Source of the DNA: Stramonita haemastoma
Lineage: Eukaryota > Mollusca > Gastropoda > Neogastropoda > Muricidae
DNA length: 64,000 nt
Direction: 5' to 3'
Assembly: GCA_030674155.1 (NCBI GenBank)
Contig: CM060322.1
Location: 61,264,382 to 61,328,381, forward strand
The position numbers were made by a program, and so were the translations under genes. The notes below the pieces were generated by a model. The model searched no databases. It was not told where the DNA came from and saw only the letters and a list, made by a program, of their open reading frames with translations. This document shows, in pieces, positions 13,321-25,555 of this stretch (positions within the stretch are counted from its first letter, which is position 1; every line of letters begins with the position of its first letter).

Positions 13321-14049
13321 GTATGATGCTGGGCAACCTGGAAAAGCTTTGCAAGTCTGACTGATACCAGTGACCCAAAACTGGTCAAGTCCATGATTAT
13401 TACTCAAAGCTTAGGCAGTTTTTGCAAACAACCATCAGTCAGCTTGCATAGCTTTTCTGATTTCTCAATTGTGCAATATATGAGAGTGTGTAGAAGTTGG
13501 CTGTTTGTTTGATTTTATTTTTGTTGATTGAAAATTTGTTTTTTGGTTAGTGTATTTTGGGGGGATTTTGTGTGTGAACTTTTTTTTTCTATTAGCAGTG
13601 AGTTAGTTATAATACGGATTGTGTTGATATCAAAATGTTTTGATATTTATAAAAACATTGGACAAATGTGACAATGTTTGTCAGAAAGGGATACCCCAAA
13701 CCATCTTGCATTGATGATGGAAGTGGTTTTTTTCTCTTCTTTTGATTTGATTAATGTTTGGAATATATGCATTTTGACTGCGATTGTGATTCAATGATGG
13801 AAGAATATGCATTTTGACTGCGTTTTTATTTTCTGCTTTTGATTGTAATTTAATGGTGGGAGAATATGCATTTTGACTTTGGCTTGTTTCTTCTTGTTTT
13901 GATGGTGTCTGTTGTTTGCTTTTCTTGTTTGTGCTGTATCAGCGTCATAGTTTGAAAGAGATTGTTTGAAAACATTTTTTAAGTGTTTTTTTTAAGAGAG
14001 AGAAGGGGAGAGAGAGTGTTTTGGGAATTAATGAACGGAACGCTATCAG

Positions 14050-14400
14050 ATCAGTATCTTAGATTGAACAACAATGGGGGGAGGGGAATAATAATGACAT
14101 GAGATGGGGTTTAATGCGTTATGTGAGTGTGTTGGGGGGGGGGGGGGGGGGGGGGGGCAAGGGGGTACCCTACGAGAGGAGATGTGACTTAATACCTCCT
14201 CCTCTGTGTGTGTGTTTGTATGTGTGCATGTATGCATGTGTGTAAATGTAATTGGGGGGGACTAGATGAGAGGAGATGTAACTAAACCCCCCCTCGGGTG
14301 TGGGTGTGTGGGTGGTGGTTGTTGTTGTTGGGATGGGGGTAGACTAGGTTAGAGGAGATGTGACTAAATGCCTACACGTGTGTGTGTGTGTGTGTGTGTG

Positions 14401-14441
<41 letters not shown>

Positions 14442-14565
14442 TGCGTGCGTGCGTGCGTGTGTGCGTGCGTGCATGTGTGTATTGTGGTGATGGGGGTTAG
14501 AATAGGTTAGAGGAGATGTGACTAAATTCCTCCTTGTGTGTGTGTGTAAGTAAGTGTGTGTGTGT

Positions 14566-14629
<64 letters not shown>

Positions 14630-14766
14630 TGTGGTGATGGGGGTTAGAGGAGATGTGACTAAATTCCTCCTTGTGTGTGGGGGGGGGGGGGGGGGGGATG
14701 GAGATAGACTAGGTGAAAGGAGATGACTAAATGGCTCAGTGTGTGTTGTGTATGTGTGTGTGTGTT

Positions 14767-14802
<36 letters not shown>

Positions 14803-14868
14803 TGTGTTGTGTGTGTATGTGTGTGTATGTGTGTGTGTGTGTATGTGTGTGTGTGTGTGTGTGTTCTG
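14050..14868. repeat. Sub-repeat block with (GT)n and a long G run
   Basis: G runs lie near 14134-14157 and 14681-14697. GT-rich tracts lie at about 14383-14480, 14535-14627 and 14743-14865. They are separated by 'gttagaggagatgtgactaa' units. Confidence 0.9.
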
Positions 14869-15599
14869 TATGATGGGCAACCTGGAAAATTTATGCAAGT
14901 CCGACTGATACCAGTGACCCAAAACTGGTCAAGTCCATGATTATTACTCAAAGCTTAGGCACTTTTTGCAAACAGCCATCAGTCAGCTTGCATAACTTTT
15001 CTGAGTTGTCAGTTGTGCAATATTTGAGAGTGTGTAGAAGTTGGCTGTTTGTTTGATTTTATTTTTGTTGATTGAAAATTTGTTTTTTGGCTAATCTATT
15101 TTCTTTTTGTGTGTGTGTGAGTGTTAACTTTTTTTATTTATTGGCTGTGGGGTAGTTAGAATATGGATTGTGTTATCAAAATGTTTTGACATTTATGAAA
15201 ATATTGAACATATTATGTGACAACATTTGTCAGAAAGTGATGCCGAAAACCATCTTTCATTAATGATGGAAATTTATATACACATGGACTATTGTTTTTT
15301 TTCCCTTCTTTTCAGTGTGATTTAATGATGGCAATGAATATGCATTTTGACTGGATTTTTTTTCTTTTGATGGTGTCTGTTGTTTGCTTTGCATCTTTGT
15401 GCTGTATCGGCATCATAGTTTGAAGATATTGTTGGAAAATCTTCTCCTTTTTTGAGAGAAGGAGAAGGGGAGAGAGAGTATTCTGGGAATTTATGAAAGG
15501 AACGCTATCTGATCAGTATCTTAGATTGAACAAAAGTGTGGCAGGGAGGGGAATACTGATGATAGGAGATTGGATTTAATGCATTGCGTGTATGTGTGT

Positions 15600-15719
15600 G
15601 TGTGTGTGGGGGGGGGGGTACACTAGAAGAGAGGAGATGTGACTAAATGTCGCCGTGTGTGTGTGTGTGTGTGTGGGGATGGGTATAGAATAAGTTAGAG
15701 GAGATGTGACTAAATACCT

Positions 15720-15795
<76 letters not shown>

Positions 15796-15849
15796 GGGGA
15801 TGGGTATGGAATAAGTTAGAGGAGATGTGACTAAATACCTCCTCATGTG

Positions 15850-15905
<56 letters not shown>

Positions 15906-15907
15906 TG

Positions 15908-15969
<62 letters not shown>

Positions 15970-16245
15970 TGGGGATGGGTATAGAATAGGTTAGAGGAGA
16001 TGTGACTAAATGCCTCCTTGTGTGTGTATATGTGCGCGCGTGTGTGTCTGTGTGTGTAATTTGGGTGGGGGGGAGGTAGACTAGGTGAGAGATGTAACTA
16101 AATCCCTCATGTGTGTGTATGTATGTATGTGTGTGTGGGTGGGGGGGGGGTGTAGAGTAGGTAAAAGGAGATGTGACAAAATTCCTCCTCAAGTGTGTGT
16201 GTGTGTATGTGTGTGTGTGTGTGCGTGCATGTGTGCGCACGCTGT
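15600..16245. repeat. Sub-repeat block with (GT)n tracts
   Basis: GT runs lie at about 15722-15794 and 15845-15968, with shorter ones on both sides. They are separated by 'agaggagatgtgactaaat' units. Confidence 0.9.
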
Positions 16246-16405
16246 ATCGTGGGAAATACAACCAGGAAAAATCATGCAAGTCAAACTGATTTTCAGTAAC
16301 CAGAAGTCGGAAAAGTCCATGAAAATTACCCAAAACCTTAGGAAGATTTTGTAAACAGTCAGCTTGCATAATTGTTCCAAGTTGTATTATATGCTTCATA
16401 TAATC

Positions 16406-17585
16406 AGAGAGAGAGAGAGAGGTGGGGGGGAGGGGGAGAGAAAGTGGGGGTTGGAGGAGGTAAAGGGGGTGTGGGTTGTGCTGGGGTGTGTGGGAGAGAA
16501 AGAGAAAATGATGAAAGATTGAGAGTATGCCATTGTGTGTAGGTAGGTAGGTATGTATAATTTTGTTTTTGTGTGCACACAAAAGATATTTTGGGAATAT
16601 CCACATTTATTCTATCCATAGGAAAAGTACAAATGTATTTACAATCCTTGTTTTATGTCTGAATAGTTCTCTATTTTTTCCCCATTGATGATTATGGGAA
16701 TGTGCATATTTTCAAATGTTTCTTCTTTTTTTTCTCTCAGTGTGATTGTACAAAACTTAAAGTGTTTGTGAGGCTTTATGCTCCATCTGTTAAAATAGTG
16801 TGTGGTTTTTTTTTATTGTTGTGAATGGAAGTGGCTGTGAAAATGACAGACATGGGACAGATTCCTCACCAGGATGGGGGTTGTTTTTCCTTCTTTTTTT
16901 TTCTTACCTGGTGAGTTGTCCAACCATCCCTGTTGTTTTTAAAGTTTGGTTGTTGTTTTTTTAATGTGAAAGGGAAGTTCAAGTGATAGAAATGGCTTTC
17001 TGTCTGAATCAGATGACTTGGGTTTATTCGTTGTTGTTTGTTTTTTTGTTTTTTTTTTTTATCTGTCAAATGGACAGTCTTTTTATGTTTTTATATCTGT
17101 GTGATGCTATTTGAATTGTTGCTTTGGAACATGGTAGTGTTGATAGAAGTGTTTTCCGGGGAAATTCTTGTTTATGCAGGGAAGAGGAAGGAAAGTGAGT
17201 AATGCATGTATGGAATTTATTGTATGTACATCAATGTCCCACTCCTCAAAAAGAAATTTAAAAAAAAAGAAAAGGAAAAGAAAAAAATAAAAGAAGGAAA
17301 TGAAAAAAAAAGAGAAAAAAATTTAAACAAAAAAAAAGAAAAAAAGATTACAAAAAAGAGAGGAGAAAAAAAGGAAGAAAAAAAATCAAAGAAAAAAAAG
17401 GGGGGGGAAAAAAATAGCCCTTTCTCGAAACAATTGTCGTATTGAAAGCAATGTATGAAATGTGGTATTTGTGTCTACCTAGCACCCAGGTGCCTGTGAG
17501 ATGGTATTATTGACATATATTTACAGATGTGGAATATTTCGTCATTGTGTTAATTGTAATTATGTTAACTGTTGTTGTCTTTAGG
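16406..17585. other. Intergenic DNA, no gene recognised; A-rich tract 17240-17420
   Basis: A short GA run lies near 16406-16420. 17240-17420 is almost pure A with scattered G and gives a lysine-rich false frame. I see nothing else. Confidence 0.6.
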
Positions 17586-17587
17586 GA

Positions 17588-18115
17588 AGGACGGTGGCAA
17601 GATGGTTAAGACGTTCGCACTGCCAATATGTAAATCGTAGTTCTGGGTTCGTACCAGCCTCACCTTCTTCCAGTTTGACGGAAAAATTCGAACTGAATGT
17701 CAAAGTCCTTCGGATTAGACTATTAAACCGAGGCCGTGTGCGAATGCACGCAGAACATCTTGCGCACACGTTTAAAACCCATTCACCTTTCGGAAGAGTA
17801 GGCCATCGTGTTCTGGTAGGAGCGGAATGACAAATTATAACAAACAGCATGCACAAGGTGTCGTGTTTAGACACATCCTGAGGAAATCGGGGAGTTGGAG
17901 TCCGAGCGACCGGGGCTGTAGGTTATGGCAACGTTTGGTGGCTCTGCGACGGTACTGGAACCATTTCGTATCGGTCTAGTGCCCTTCCAATGATCATTCC
18001 TGTGGCTGGAGAGGGGGGGTCTGCTGCAAGGGTAACAGCTTGCCCTCATACATTACTACAGGCTTTTGATCTTAAAGACTAGAGCGCAACTCCATAGTCT
18101 TCCGAGACTGATGAG
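17588..18115 (+). mobile_element. SINE family A-like copy with tRNA-derived head and long 3' part
   Basis: The head 'gtggcaagatggttaaga' (A-box region) and 'ctgggttcgtaccag' (B-box region) precede the shared body 'gtccttcggattagac', 'gcagaacatcttgcgcac' and 'agagtaggccatcgtg'. It then continues into 'gtgtcgtgtttagacac' and a longer 3' part to about 18115 that the shorter copies lack. Confidence 0.7.
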
Positions 18116-18644
18116 TGCCTACTACTGTTGTCTTTAGTTCAGAAATGCTGTGGAATATTGTGTTACTGTGCTAATTGTCATGATTGTTATCATTGGCATA
18201 ATATTCAACTCCCAAGATATTGTAGAGTACTATGACACTTGGTGTATAGGTGGGGGGGAGGGGTTAAGCAATTTTTTTATTTTGGTATTGTTCATCTTGT
18301 TACATGGTTTAACCATGTGGAGAGGTTTTATAATTCTTTAAATCAAGTTTTTTTGTAATAGATAAGTACACAGAGTACTTTTTTCTGAAAAGGTCCTGGT
18401 ATTAAAACTAATCAATTAAGGTAAGGGGGGGGGGGGGGGGGGTTTGGCTTGGGTTGATTGGTTGGGGAGTTTTGGGGGTGTTATTTTGTTGCTGTTTGTT
18501 TTTTGTTGTTTTGTTGTTGTTGTTGTTTGGGGGGGGGCAAAGAGAAAGGATGAAAAGGCCCGACTACATTAAGAAAAAGGTGGCTTCTTTTGTGTGTTTA
18601 TGTGTTTTGTTCATAAATAGACTGTCATGCATTAATGATGTTAG
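18116..18644. other. Intergenic DNA, no gene recognised
   Basis: G runs lie near 18426-18443 and 18531-18538. No coding support. Confidence 0.6.
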
Positions 18645-18960
18645 TTATAAAGATAATGAGGGTTTAGTACTTCTGCTACTACTTATGATAATCATGATGA
18701 TGATTGATGATGATATAATAAAATGGAAGATAATGATGGTTTTAGTACTTCTGCTACTACTTATGATAATCATGATGATGATGATGTATAATAATAATAA
18801 TAATGGTAAGATAATGATGGTTTTAGTACTTCTGCTACTACTTATGATAATCATGATGATGATGATGATGTAATATAATATGGTAAGATAATGATGGTTT
18901 TAGTACTTCTGCTACTATTTATGATATCATGTGATGATGATGATGATAATAATATATGGT
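18645..18960. repeat. Tandem repeat, unit about 78 bp, 4 copies
   Basis: The phrase 'tttagtacttctgctactac' followed by 'ttatgataatcatgatgatg' occurs four times, each copy ending in GAT or AAT triplets of variable number. Confidence 0.9.
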
Positions 18961-18975
18961 TTCTGATTTATTATT

Positions 18976-18977
18976 CA

Positions 18978-19012
<35 letters not shown>

Positions 19013-19020
19013 TATTATTA
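18976..19020. repeat. (ATC)n microsatellite
   Basis: About twelve TCA/ATC triplets pass into ATT triplets. Confidence 0.9.
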
Positions 19021-20005
19021 CCACACCAAACAATAACAAAGATAATGATTTTTTGTAATCATGATTATTATTGTTATTATGGTTGTCAGAGAGTTTTGCT
19101 GTAGTATCACACCACAGGACTATAGATTTCTTTTTGAAAATAAGGCTCCTATCTATCTTCAAGAGAGAGCATCTTCACCACAGTACAGTGCCACTATTTT
19201 TCCCTGACTGTGCACATGCACCTTGGTAGCCTAGTGTGTCTTCACAACAGTTCAGTCATGCAGGAAACATTGCATGGTACGATGCAGTCATTTTCCCCTG
19301 TTTTCTGCTGCTCTTAGACGCTGGTAGTTGAGTCCTAATGATCTAATCTTAGCTACACACTGACCACATGGAAGGGTCCTACTTCCTGCCTTCGAGTTAG
19401 AGTGGTGTCCTTTGCACTGTTACAGTGGAGAAAAGTCACCACACAGATTTTGATTTCCAACTTTTCAGTGCTGTGTGATACATTTGTGATATTCTTCAGC
19501 GCTGTATCCAAGTGTCTTGAATGCATTGTTCTCTTGTTGTTATGAAGAAGTAAATTTGAATCCATTTTTGTTTATTTTGTGTAGGAGTTGTAACAAAAAA
19601 TGACAGCTGGATTGGATGTTCCTGTCAGGTTGCTCTTCTTTGTTTAGTATGGAGAGTGATCATTTTTGTGCTAGTGACGTAAATTGATTGCAATTTTCCT
19701 TCAGAATTCAGTTTGGTTTGACTTTGGCAAAGTCAGGATTGTAATCTTAATACTTCATTTTTAAATTACTTCAATATTTTTTATTCTAGTCAACTTGTTC
19801 ATCACATTTGAGGAGTTCAAATCTGGGGGAAATCTCTTAGGCTTTCTGCATGAGCGTGCATGGTTTGAGACACAGTGGTGGGGGGAGGGTTGAAAAGAAA
19901 GGGGGGGGGGGTGTGGGGGTACATAGCTGGGGCGCCCTAATTTTAGCTGTGGGCTGATGTGCTGTAATTGTATTACACATTGATTGCTTTATGTCAACAC
20001 TTTTT
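19021..20005. other. Intergenic DNA, nothing recognised
   Basis: No coding, SINE or tandem signal that I can name. A G run lies near 19902. Confidence 0.5.
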
Positions 20006-20009
20006 TTTT

Positions 20010-20350
20010 TAACTGTAAACTTTGTTGAGGAAAAACTACCATTTTGTGCGTTTCTTGATGTAGCATGAAAATACCAAACAGAAGATGGATAATTTACAGA
20101 GAGAGAAAAAACACAGCATCCATTTCTTGATGAAATAAAGGTATTAAAAACAAAGCAAAAACAAAACAAAAATAAAAGATAAAAATCCAACTGTAAACTT
20201 TATTGAGGAAAAACTACCACCCTGTGTATTTCTTGATGCAGCTGAAAATATCAAACAGAGGGAAGATTATAAACAGAGAGGGGGAAAAAAATGCAGCATC
20301 ATTTCTTGATGCAGTACAGGTATTAAAAAGGAAGCAAAAACAAAGCAAAA
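20010..20350. repeat. Tandem duplication, unit about 178 bp
   Basis: 'aactgtaaactttgttgagg' at 20010 recurs with one change at 20188, and similarity continues through 'catttcttgatg' and 'aaagcaaaaacaaa'. The two copies have diverged by small indels. Confidence 0.85.
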
Positions 20351-20534
20351 TGTCTGCATCTGCAATAGGGGTATTACAGTGGAAACTAAAACAAGGAATA
20401 CCAGAGAACAAACCAAACCCATGCTGCCTTTTGTTGTTGTTGTTGTTATTGATATAATAGAAGTATTAGAGAGAAAAAAAGTGAAAACAAAATAAATAAA
20501 ATAATAGAAACAGAAAAATCCAGTCTCTGCTATT

Positions 20535-20850
20535 GCTTACCCTTTTTTTTTTCTTTTTCCTCTCTGCAACTGTATTTGACTATTAGAGTGGCTTTTTTCT
20601 ACAGAATTTTGCCAGGGACAGCCCCCTTGTTGCCGTGGGTTCTTTTACGTGCGCTAAATAATGATGTGTAACACACAGAACCTCAGTTTATCGTCTCATC
20701 TGAAAGAATAGCACTCAGACCATCACTCATGGTCTTATGGATGGGGGAAAAGTTTTGGGCCCAAATGGGGATTCAAACCACCGCACACTCCGACCTGGAC
20801 TTTTTGCTTTCTAGGCAGGCGCGTTACCCCTAGACCCCGATCCATCCAAG
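20535..20850 (-). mobile_element. SINE family B copy, minus strand
   Basis: Co-linear with the copy at 640-972, including 'cagaattttgccaggga', 'gttttgggcccaaa' and 'ggcaggcgcgttacccc'. The B box on the minus strand reads 'ggtttgaatcc'. Confidence 0.7.
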
Positions 20851-21355
20851 ATTTGTGTCAAGGTTTGACTTTAACATGAAACATGTGATCTCCTTTCATG
20901 TCAAGATTGACTTTAACATAATTGTGTGATCTTGTTTCATGTCAAGATTTGACTTTAACATAAACTGTGGGATTTGTAGAAAAATTTAATGCAAGAATTA
21001 GTAGTAAATCGACAAACTTTCACAATGCTTGGAGTGCGTTTGAACCAATTGTACTCGAAACAGATCAAACGCATGTATGAAAAAATCTTAAATACTTATG
21101 ACAATATCGCAAACTAATTAGTTTTTTTCATTGCTATGATAATTATCTACATTGAAAAGTCTGCTCACATATTTCCATGATTGATGATTGTTGAATGTCT
21201 CATGGCTTTAATGTTCCTATGTGTGTGAATGTTGTATCATAATTGTAAAATGTTGCATTGAAAAAGATTTTTTTTAATAATAATAAATTGTGGGATCTTG
21301 TTTCATGTCCAGATTTAACTAACATGAATCATGTGATCTTGTTTCAGATGTGGCG
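20851..21355. repeat. Short tandem phrase 'gatcttgtttcatgtcaaga', split by about 320 bp of unrelated DNA
   Basis: The phrase 'gtgatcttgtttcatgtc' with 'aagatttgactttaacat' occurs near 20855-20970 and again near 21290-21350. The A/T-rich block 20975-21285 lies between similar 'tgtgggat' junctions, which suggests an insertion of unknown type. Confidence 0.5.
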
Positions 21356-21483
21356 GTGACCAGATGCAGACGACATGAATCAAAGAGTCACAAGAACGCT
21401 TTTTTTTTTGGGGGGGGGGGGGGGCTTTTTTATTTTTTTTTTTTACCTCCTTTCCTTTGTGACTGCCCCAGGCCAGACCTTGC

Positions 21484-21790
21484 ACTGTGGACAGACAGAC
21501 AGACTTTCCCTGATACATTCTGTGCCATTCACAGCCAGCCGTCTGTTCAGTTTAGTTGTGGACAGACAGACAGACAGACTTTCCCTGATACATTCTGTAC
21601 CATTCACAGCCAGCCGTCTGTTCAGTTTAGTTGTGGACAGACAGACAGACTTTCCCTGATACATTCTGCACCATTCACAGCCAGCCCTCTGTTCAGTTTA
21701 GTTGTGGACAGACAGACTGACTTTCCCTGATACATTCTGTACCATTCACAGCCAGCCCTCTGTTCAGTTTAGTTGTGGACAGTTGCAGAA
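21484..21790. repeat. Tandem repeat, unit about 67-71 bp, 4 copies
   Basis: Each unit runs 'gtggacagacagacagac', 'tttccctgatacattctg', 'ccattcacagccagcc', 'ctgttcagtttagtt'. Length differences come from the number of GACA steps. Confidence 0.93.
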
Positions 21791-21837
21791 AAATCCATCA
21801 TATCATAACTTTTGGTTTATATTGATAGTGACTTATG

Positions 21838-22008
21838 GCCAGTGACTGGAGTTAACATCAGTACCAACACCACTACCCCAAACTCCTTCGGTTTAGACAG
21901 CAAAACAAGGTCGTGTGTGCAAATGCACACAGACAATCTTGCGTGTATACACATTAAAACTCGTTCCACCTTTCTGAAGAATAGGCCATTTTATGCTGGT
22001 AGGAATGG
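21838..22008 (+). mobile_element. SINE family A fragment joined to an RTE fragment
   Basis: It contains diverged versions of 'gagttaacatcagt', 'actccttcggtttagac' and 'gaataggccatt'. It stops at 'ggaatggatg', exactly where the LINE-derived coding sequence begins. Confidence 0.6.
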
Positions 22009-22009
22009 A

Positions 22010-22725
22010 TGTACAGAGAAATCGAAGATCATGGTCAACAGCGCGAGTAATGACAGCACGGAAATAAAGATGAATGGAGAAACACTAGAAGAGGTGAGCC
22101 AATTCAAATACTTAGGCTCCATCCTAACAAAAGATGGCACATCAAACAATGAAGTGAAAGCTCGCATTGCAACAGCAACATCTGCTCTAGTCAGACTCCA
22201 GAGGATCATCAGAAGCAACATCATCAGCTTCTGCACCAAAATACCACCTCTACAAATCCCTCGTGATATCTATCCTCCTATATGGCTGTGAATCATGGAC
22301 TCTGACAGCAGAGTTAGAGAGGAGAATCCAAGCATTCGAGAACAAGTGCCACAGAAGACTCCTCAAAATATCATACAAAGAACACAAGACCAATAACTAT
22401 GTGAAAGAAGAAATCAAAAAGCGTGTGGGGCCCCCAAGAGCCTTTGCTCTCCACCATAAAGAGGAGAAAACTGATGTGGTTTGGTCACACCATAAGACAC
22501 AACACCCTAGCAAAAACCATCTTGCAAGGAACAGTCGAGGGCAAGAGAAGAAGAGGCCGCCAAAAGAAATCATGGGTTGACAACATCAAAGACTGGACTG
22601 CCCAACCCCTGCGACGCCTCCTACTAGCCACACAGGATCGTGAAGCATGGAAAAAGATCTCCGTTGCGTCTTCTCTCATGTCCCCCCTACGTCCTTTGGG
22701 ACATGGGACTGAGTGAGTGAGTGAG
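22010..22725 (+). pseudogene. 5'-truncated RTE-type non-LTR retrotransposon, C-terminal end of reverse transcriptase
   Basis: The encoded fragments are typical of the C-terminal end of RTE-type reverse transcriptases: a 'FKYLGSILTKDG' thumb segment, 'LLYGCESWTL', 'IQAFENKCHRRLL', 'RKLMWFGHTIRH' and 'GKRRRGRQKKSWVDNI'. These lie in order but in different frames: the frame changes near 22240 and again near 22430, so the copy is dead. The catalytic core and endonuclease are missing, as expected for 5' truncation. It ends at 22709-22725 in a GAGT repeat, which serves as the element's 3' tail. Clade assignment rests on family knowledge and could instead be a close relative such as RTE-X. Confidence 0.8.
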
Positions 22726-23369
22726 GAATGGATGAAAAAATTTGTAAATGCTAAAATGTTCCCTGTGGACTCCTGACCCGGGGATGAGACACAACAAATC
22801 AGGGTATGGCTGTGGCGGGGAGATTGAAATGAGCGGTGTGGGAGCAACAGGACAGGGACGTCACAGAGGACGAGGCACCCAAAAAAATTTTTTAGATTTA
22901 AAAAAGTTCTGAAATGCTTGCACACTGGTGATGTTTGTAGATAAGCCACCCTGAAGTTGGAATACAGCTGCTTTAAAGGGGGGGGGGGGGGGAGTTAAAC
23001 AGTTGCATATGTAAAAGTATCACAATTGATGTGAACCTCTCAGGTCTAGCCAAGAAATAACAGCAAAACAAAAGTATTCCAAATAATTATGCTATATCAT
23101 TGCACTAAACAAAATTGACCGTGGTTTGTGCAGTAGTAAATGTAGTTGCATCTGAGGAAAAAACGTGGGTTTTTGTGTGGGATAATGGATACACACAAAA
23201 GCTGAAAACATCAAAAAGGGTGAAACACCTGGGTGAAGGAAAGAAGGAGTTATGGGGAGGGGAGAAGGAAGAGGTCATGAGGGGTGGGGGGGGGATGAAG
23301 AAAATCTGTAGGAGAATGGTAGGGTGTAGGCCAGGAGGTGGCTGTTATGTTGCAGTCATTAGTTTTACT
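22726..23369. other. Intergenic DNA, no gene recognised
   Basis: G runs lie near 22977-22992 and 23286. The 204-codon frame starting at 23115 becomes repeat translation after 23360 and is not supported. Confidence 0.55.
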
Positions 23370-24095
23370 GTTGACATATGTTTATACATGTTCCATTCCG
23401 TGTGTTGTGTTTATATATGTTTCAGTTGGTGTGTTGTGTTTATACATGTTCCATTCAGTGTGTTGTGTTTATACATGTTCCATTCGGTGTGTTGTGTTTA
23501 TACATGTTTCAGTTGGTGTGTTGTGTTTATACATGTTTCAGTTGGTGTTGTTGTCTTTATACATGTTTCAGTTGGTGTGTTGTCTTTATACATGTTTCAG
23601 TTGGTGTGTTGTCTTTATACATGTTCCAGTCAGTGTGTTTTGTTTATACATGTTCCATTCAGTGTGTGTTGTGTTATACATTTTCCACTTGATGTGTTTA
23701 TACATATTCCAGTCGGTGTGTTGTGTTAATACATGTTCCATTCCGTGTTTTGTGTTAATACATTGTTGTATTCAGTCTGCTGTATTTATACATGTTCCAT
23801 TCCGTGTGTTGTGTTAATACATTGTTGTATTCAGTGTGCTGTATTTATACATGTTCTATTCTGTGTGTTGTGTTTATACATGTTCTGTTCAGTGTGCTGT
23901 GTTTATACACGTTCTGTTCTGTGTGTTTCAGTGTTATTTTTATACATGTCTGTTCTGTGTGTTTCAGTGTGTTGTGTTTATACATGTTCTGTTCTGTGTG
24001 TTTCAGTGTGCTGTATTTATACATGTTCTGATCAGTGTGTTTCAGTGTGTTATTTTTATACATGTTCCAGTCAGTGTGTTTCAGTGTGATGTGAG
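23370..24095. repeat. Minisatellite, unit about 29 bp, about 25 copies
   Basis: The unit 'tgtttatacatgttccattc' plus 'agtgtgttg' repeats with small variants (ccg/cag, ttcagttgg). Near the 3' end a 'tgtgtttcagtg' insertion lengthens units. Cysteine/valine-rich frames here are repeat translations. Confidence 0.95.
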
Positions 24096-24189
24096 GAGAT
24101 TGCTGAGGACTTTGGCTGATGGCAGTTGGGACTCTGGTGTATGTAAGTAATCTTTGTGTGTTTTATTTATTTTTTTTATTTACTCTTTT

Positions 24190-25555
24190 TATCCTCCACA
24201 CTGTTTTCCCTCTCCCTCCTCCACACTTTTCCTCTCCCTCCTCCACACTGTTTTCCCTCCTCCACACTGTTTTCCCCTCTACCTCCTCCACACTGTTTTC
24301 CCTCTCCCTCCTCCACACTGTTTCCCCTTCCCTCCTCCACACTGTTTTCCCTCCCTCCCTCCACACTGTTTCCCTCTCCTCCCCTCCTCCACACTGTTTC
24401 CTCCTCACACTGTTTCCCTCTCCCTCCTCCACACTGTTTCCCTCCTCCACACTGTTTCCCTCCTCCCCCTCCTCCACTGTTTCCCTCTCCCCCTCCACAC
24501 TGTTTCCCTCCTCCACACTGTTTTCCCTCCTCCCTCCTCCACACTGTTTCCCTCCTCCCCTCCTCCACACTTATTTCCCTCTCCCTCCTCCACACTGTTT
24601 TCCCTCTCCCTCCTCCACACTGTTTTCCCTCTCCCTCCTCCACACTGTTTTCCCTCTCCCTCCTCCACCTGTTTTCCCTCCTCCCTCCCACTGTTTTCCC
24701 TCTCCCTCCTCCACACTGTTTTCCCTCCTTCCCTCCTCCACACTGTTTCCCTCTCCCTCCTCCACACTGTTTTCCCTCTTCCCTCCTCCTCACTGTTTCC
24801 CTCCTCCACACTGTTTTCCCCTCCCTCCTCCACACTGTTTCCCCTCTCCCTCCTCCACACTGTTTCCCTCCTCCCTCCTCCCACTGTTTTCCCTCTCCCT
24901 CCTCCTCACTGTTTCCCTCCTCCCACTGTTTCCTCCTCTCTCCTCCTCACTGTTTCCCTCCTCCACACTGTTTCCCTCCTCCCTCCTCCTCAATGTTTCC
25001 TCCCTCCCTCCTCACTGTTTTCCCTCCTCCTCCTCCACACTGTTTCCCTCCTCCCTCCTCCTCACTGTTTTCCCTCTCTCTCTCCTCACTGTTTCCCCTC
25101 TCCCTCCTCCACACTGTTTCCCCTCTCCCTCCTCCACACTGTTTCCCTCCTCCTCAATGTTTCCTCCTCCCTCCTCCTCGATGTTTCCCTCCTCCCTCCT
25201 CCTCAATGTTTCCCTCCTCCTCAATGTTTCCCTCCTCCCTCCTCCTCACTGTTTTCCCTCTCCCTCCTCCACACTGTTTTCCCTCTCCTCCTCCACACTG
25301 TTATCCCTCTCCCTCCTCCAACTGCTTTCCCTCTCCCCCCTCCACACTGTTTTCCCTCTCCCCCCTCCACACTGTTTTCCCTCTCCCTCCTCCACACTGT
25401 TTTCCCTCTCCCTCCTCCACACTGTTTTCCCTCTCCCTCCTCCACACTGTTATCCCCTCCCCTCCTCCACAATGTTTTCCCTCTCCCTCCACACTTATCC
25501 TCCTCCCTCCTCCCTCCTCCACACTGTTATCCCTCCTCCCTCCTCCACACTGTCA
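24190..25555. repeat. Pyrimidine-rich minisatellite, unit about 25 bp, more than 50 copies
   Basis: The unit 'ccctctccctcctccacact' plus 'gtttt' repeats for 1.36 kb, with frequent loss of 'cac' or single C/T. The plus strand is almost all C and T apart from the 'cacactg' core of each unit. It stays open in all three plus frames (frames up to 586 codons) simply because the unit lacks stops. Confidence 0.96.

Larger units (their letters stand above)
5955..16405. repeat. Macrosatellite: about six diverged tandem copies of a 0.8-1.6 kb unit
   Basis: Two landmark motifs alternate. Motif Y ('agttggttgtaatacaga' and variants) starts near 5960, 6558, 10376, 12325, 13596 and 15143. Motif X ('caacctggaaaa' followed by 'atgcaagtc' and 'gcttgcataa') lies near 9968, 10776, 12036, 13322, 14869 and 16250. 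Between them the order 'gtgatgtattggcatc', 'gagagagag' and 'gatcagtatcttagattg' is conserved. (GT)n tracts sit at equivalent points in each unit. One unit is greatly lengthened by the 74-bp satellite and by a SINE at 9340. No coding potential is seen across this 10.4 kb. Confidence 0.85.

Noticed and set aside
12797..16606. Long His-Thr or Val-Cys frames (up to 298 codons)
   Set aside because: These are (GT)n/(CA)n translations with short spacer peptides repeated from the macrosatellite sub-repeat.
17600..17660. tRNA gene in the head of the SINE
   Set aside because: A and B boxes are present, but the stems do not form a proper cloverleaf and the sequence continues into the SINE body. The same holds for the heads at 479, 28100, 33660, 37400 and 39900.
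20203..20457. 84-codon frame followed by a leucine run
   Set aside because: It lies in a tandem duplication and a GTT-type microsatellite. No family features.
22485..22949. Minus-strand 154-codon frame
   Set aside because: It is antisense to the RTE coding relic and has no motif of its own.
23115..23817. Cysteine-rich frames of about 160-204 codons
   Set aside because: They arise from the 29-bp minisatellite. The spacing follows the DNA unit and several frames are open in parallel.
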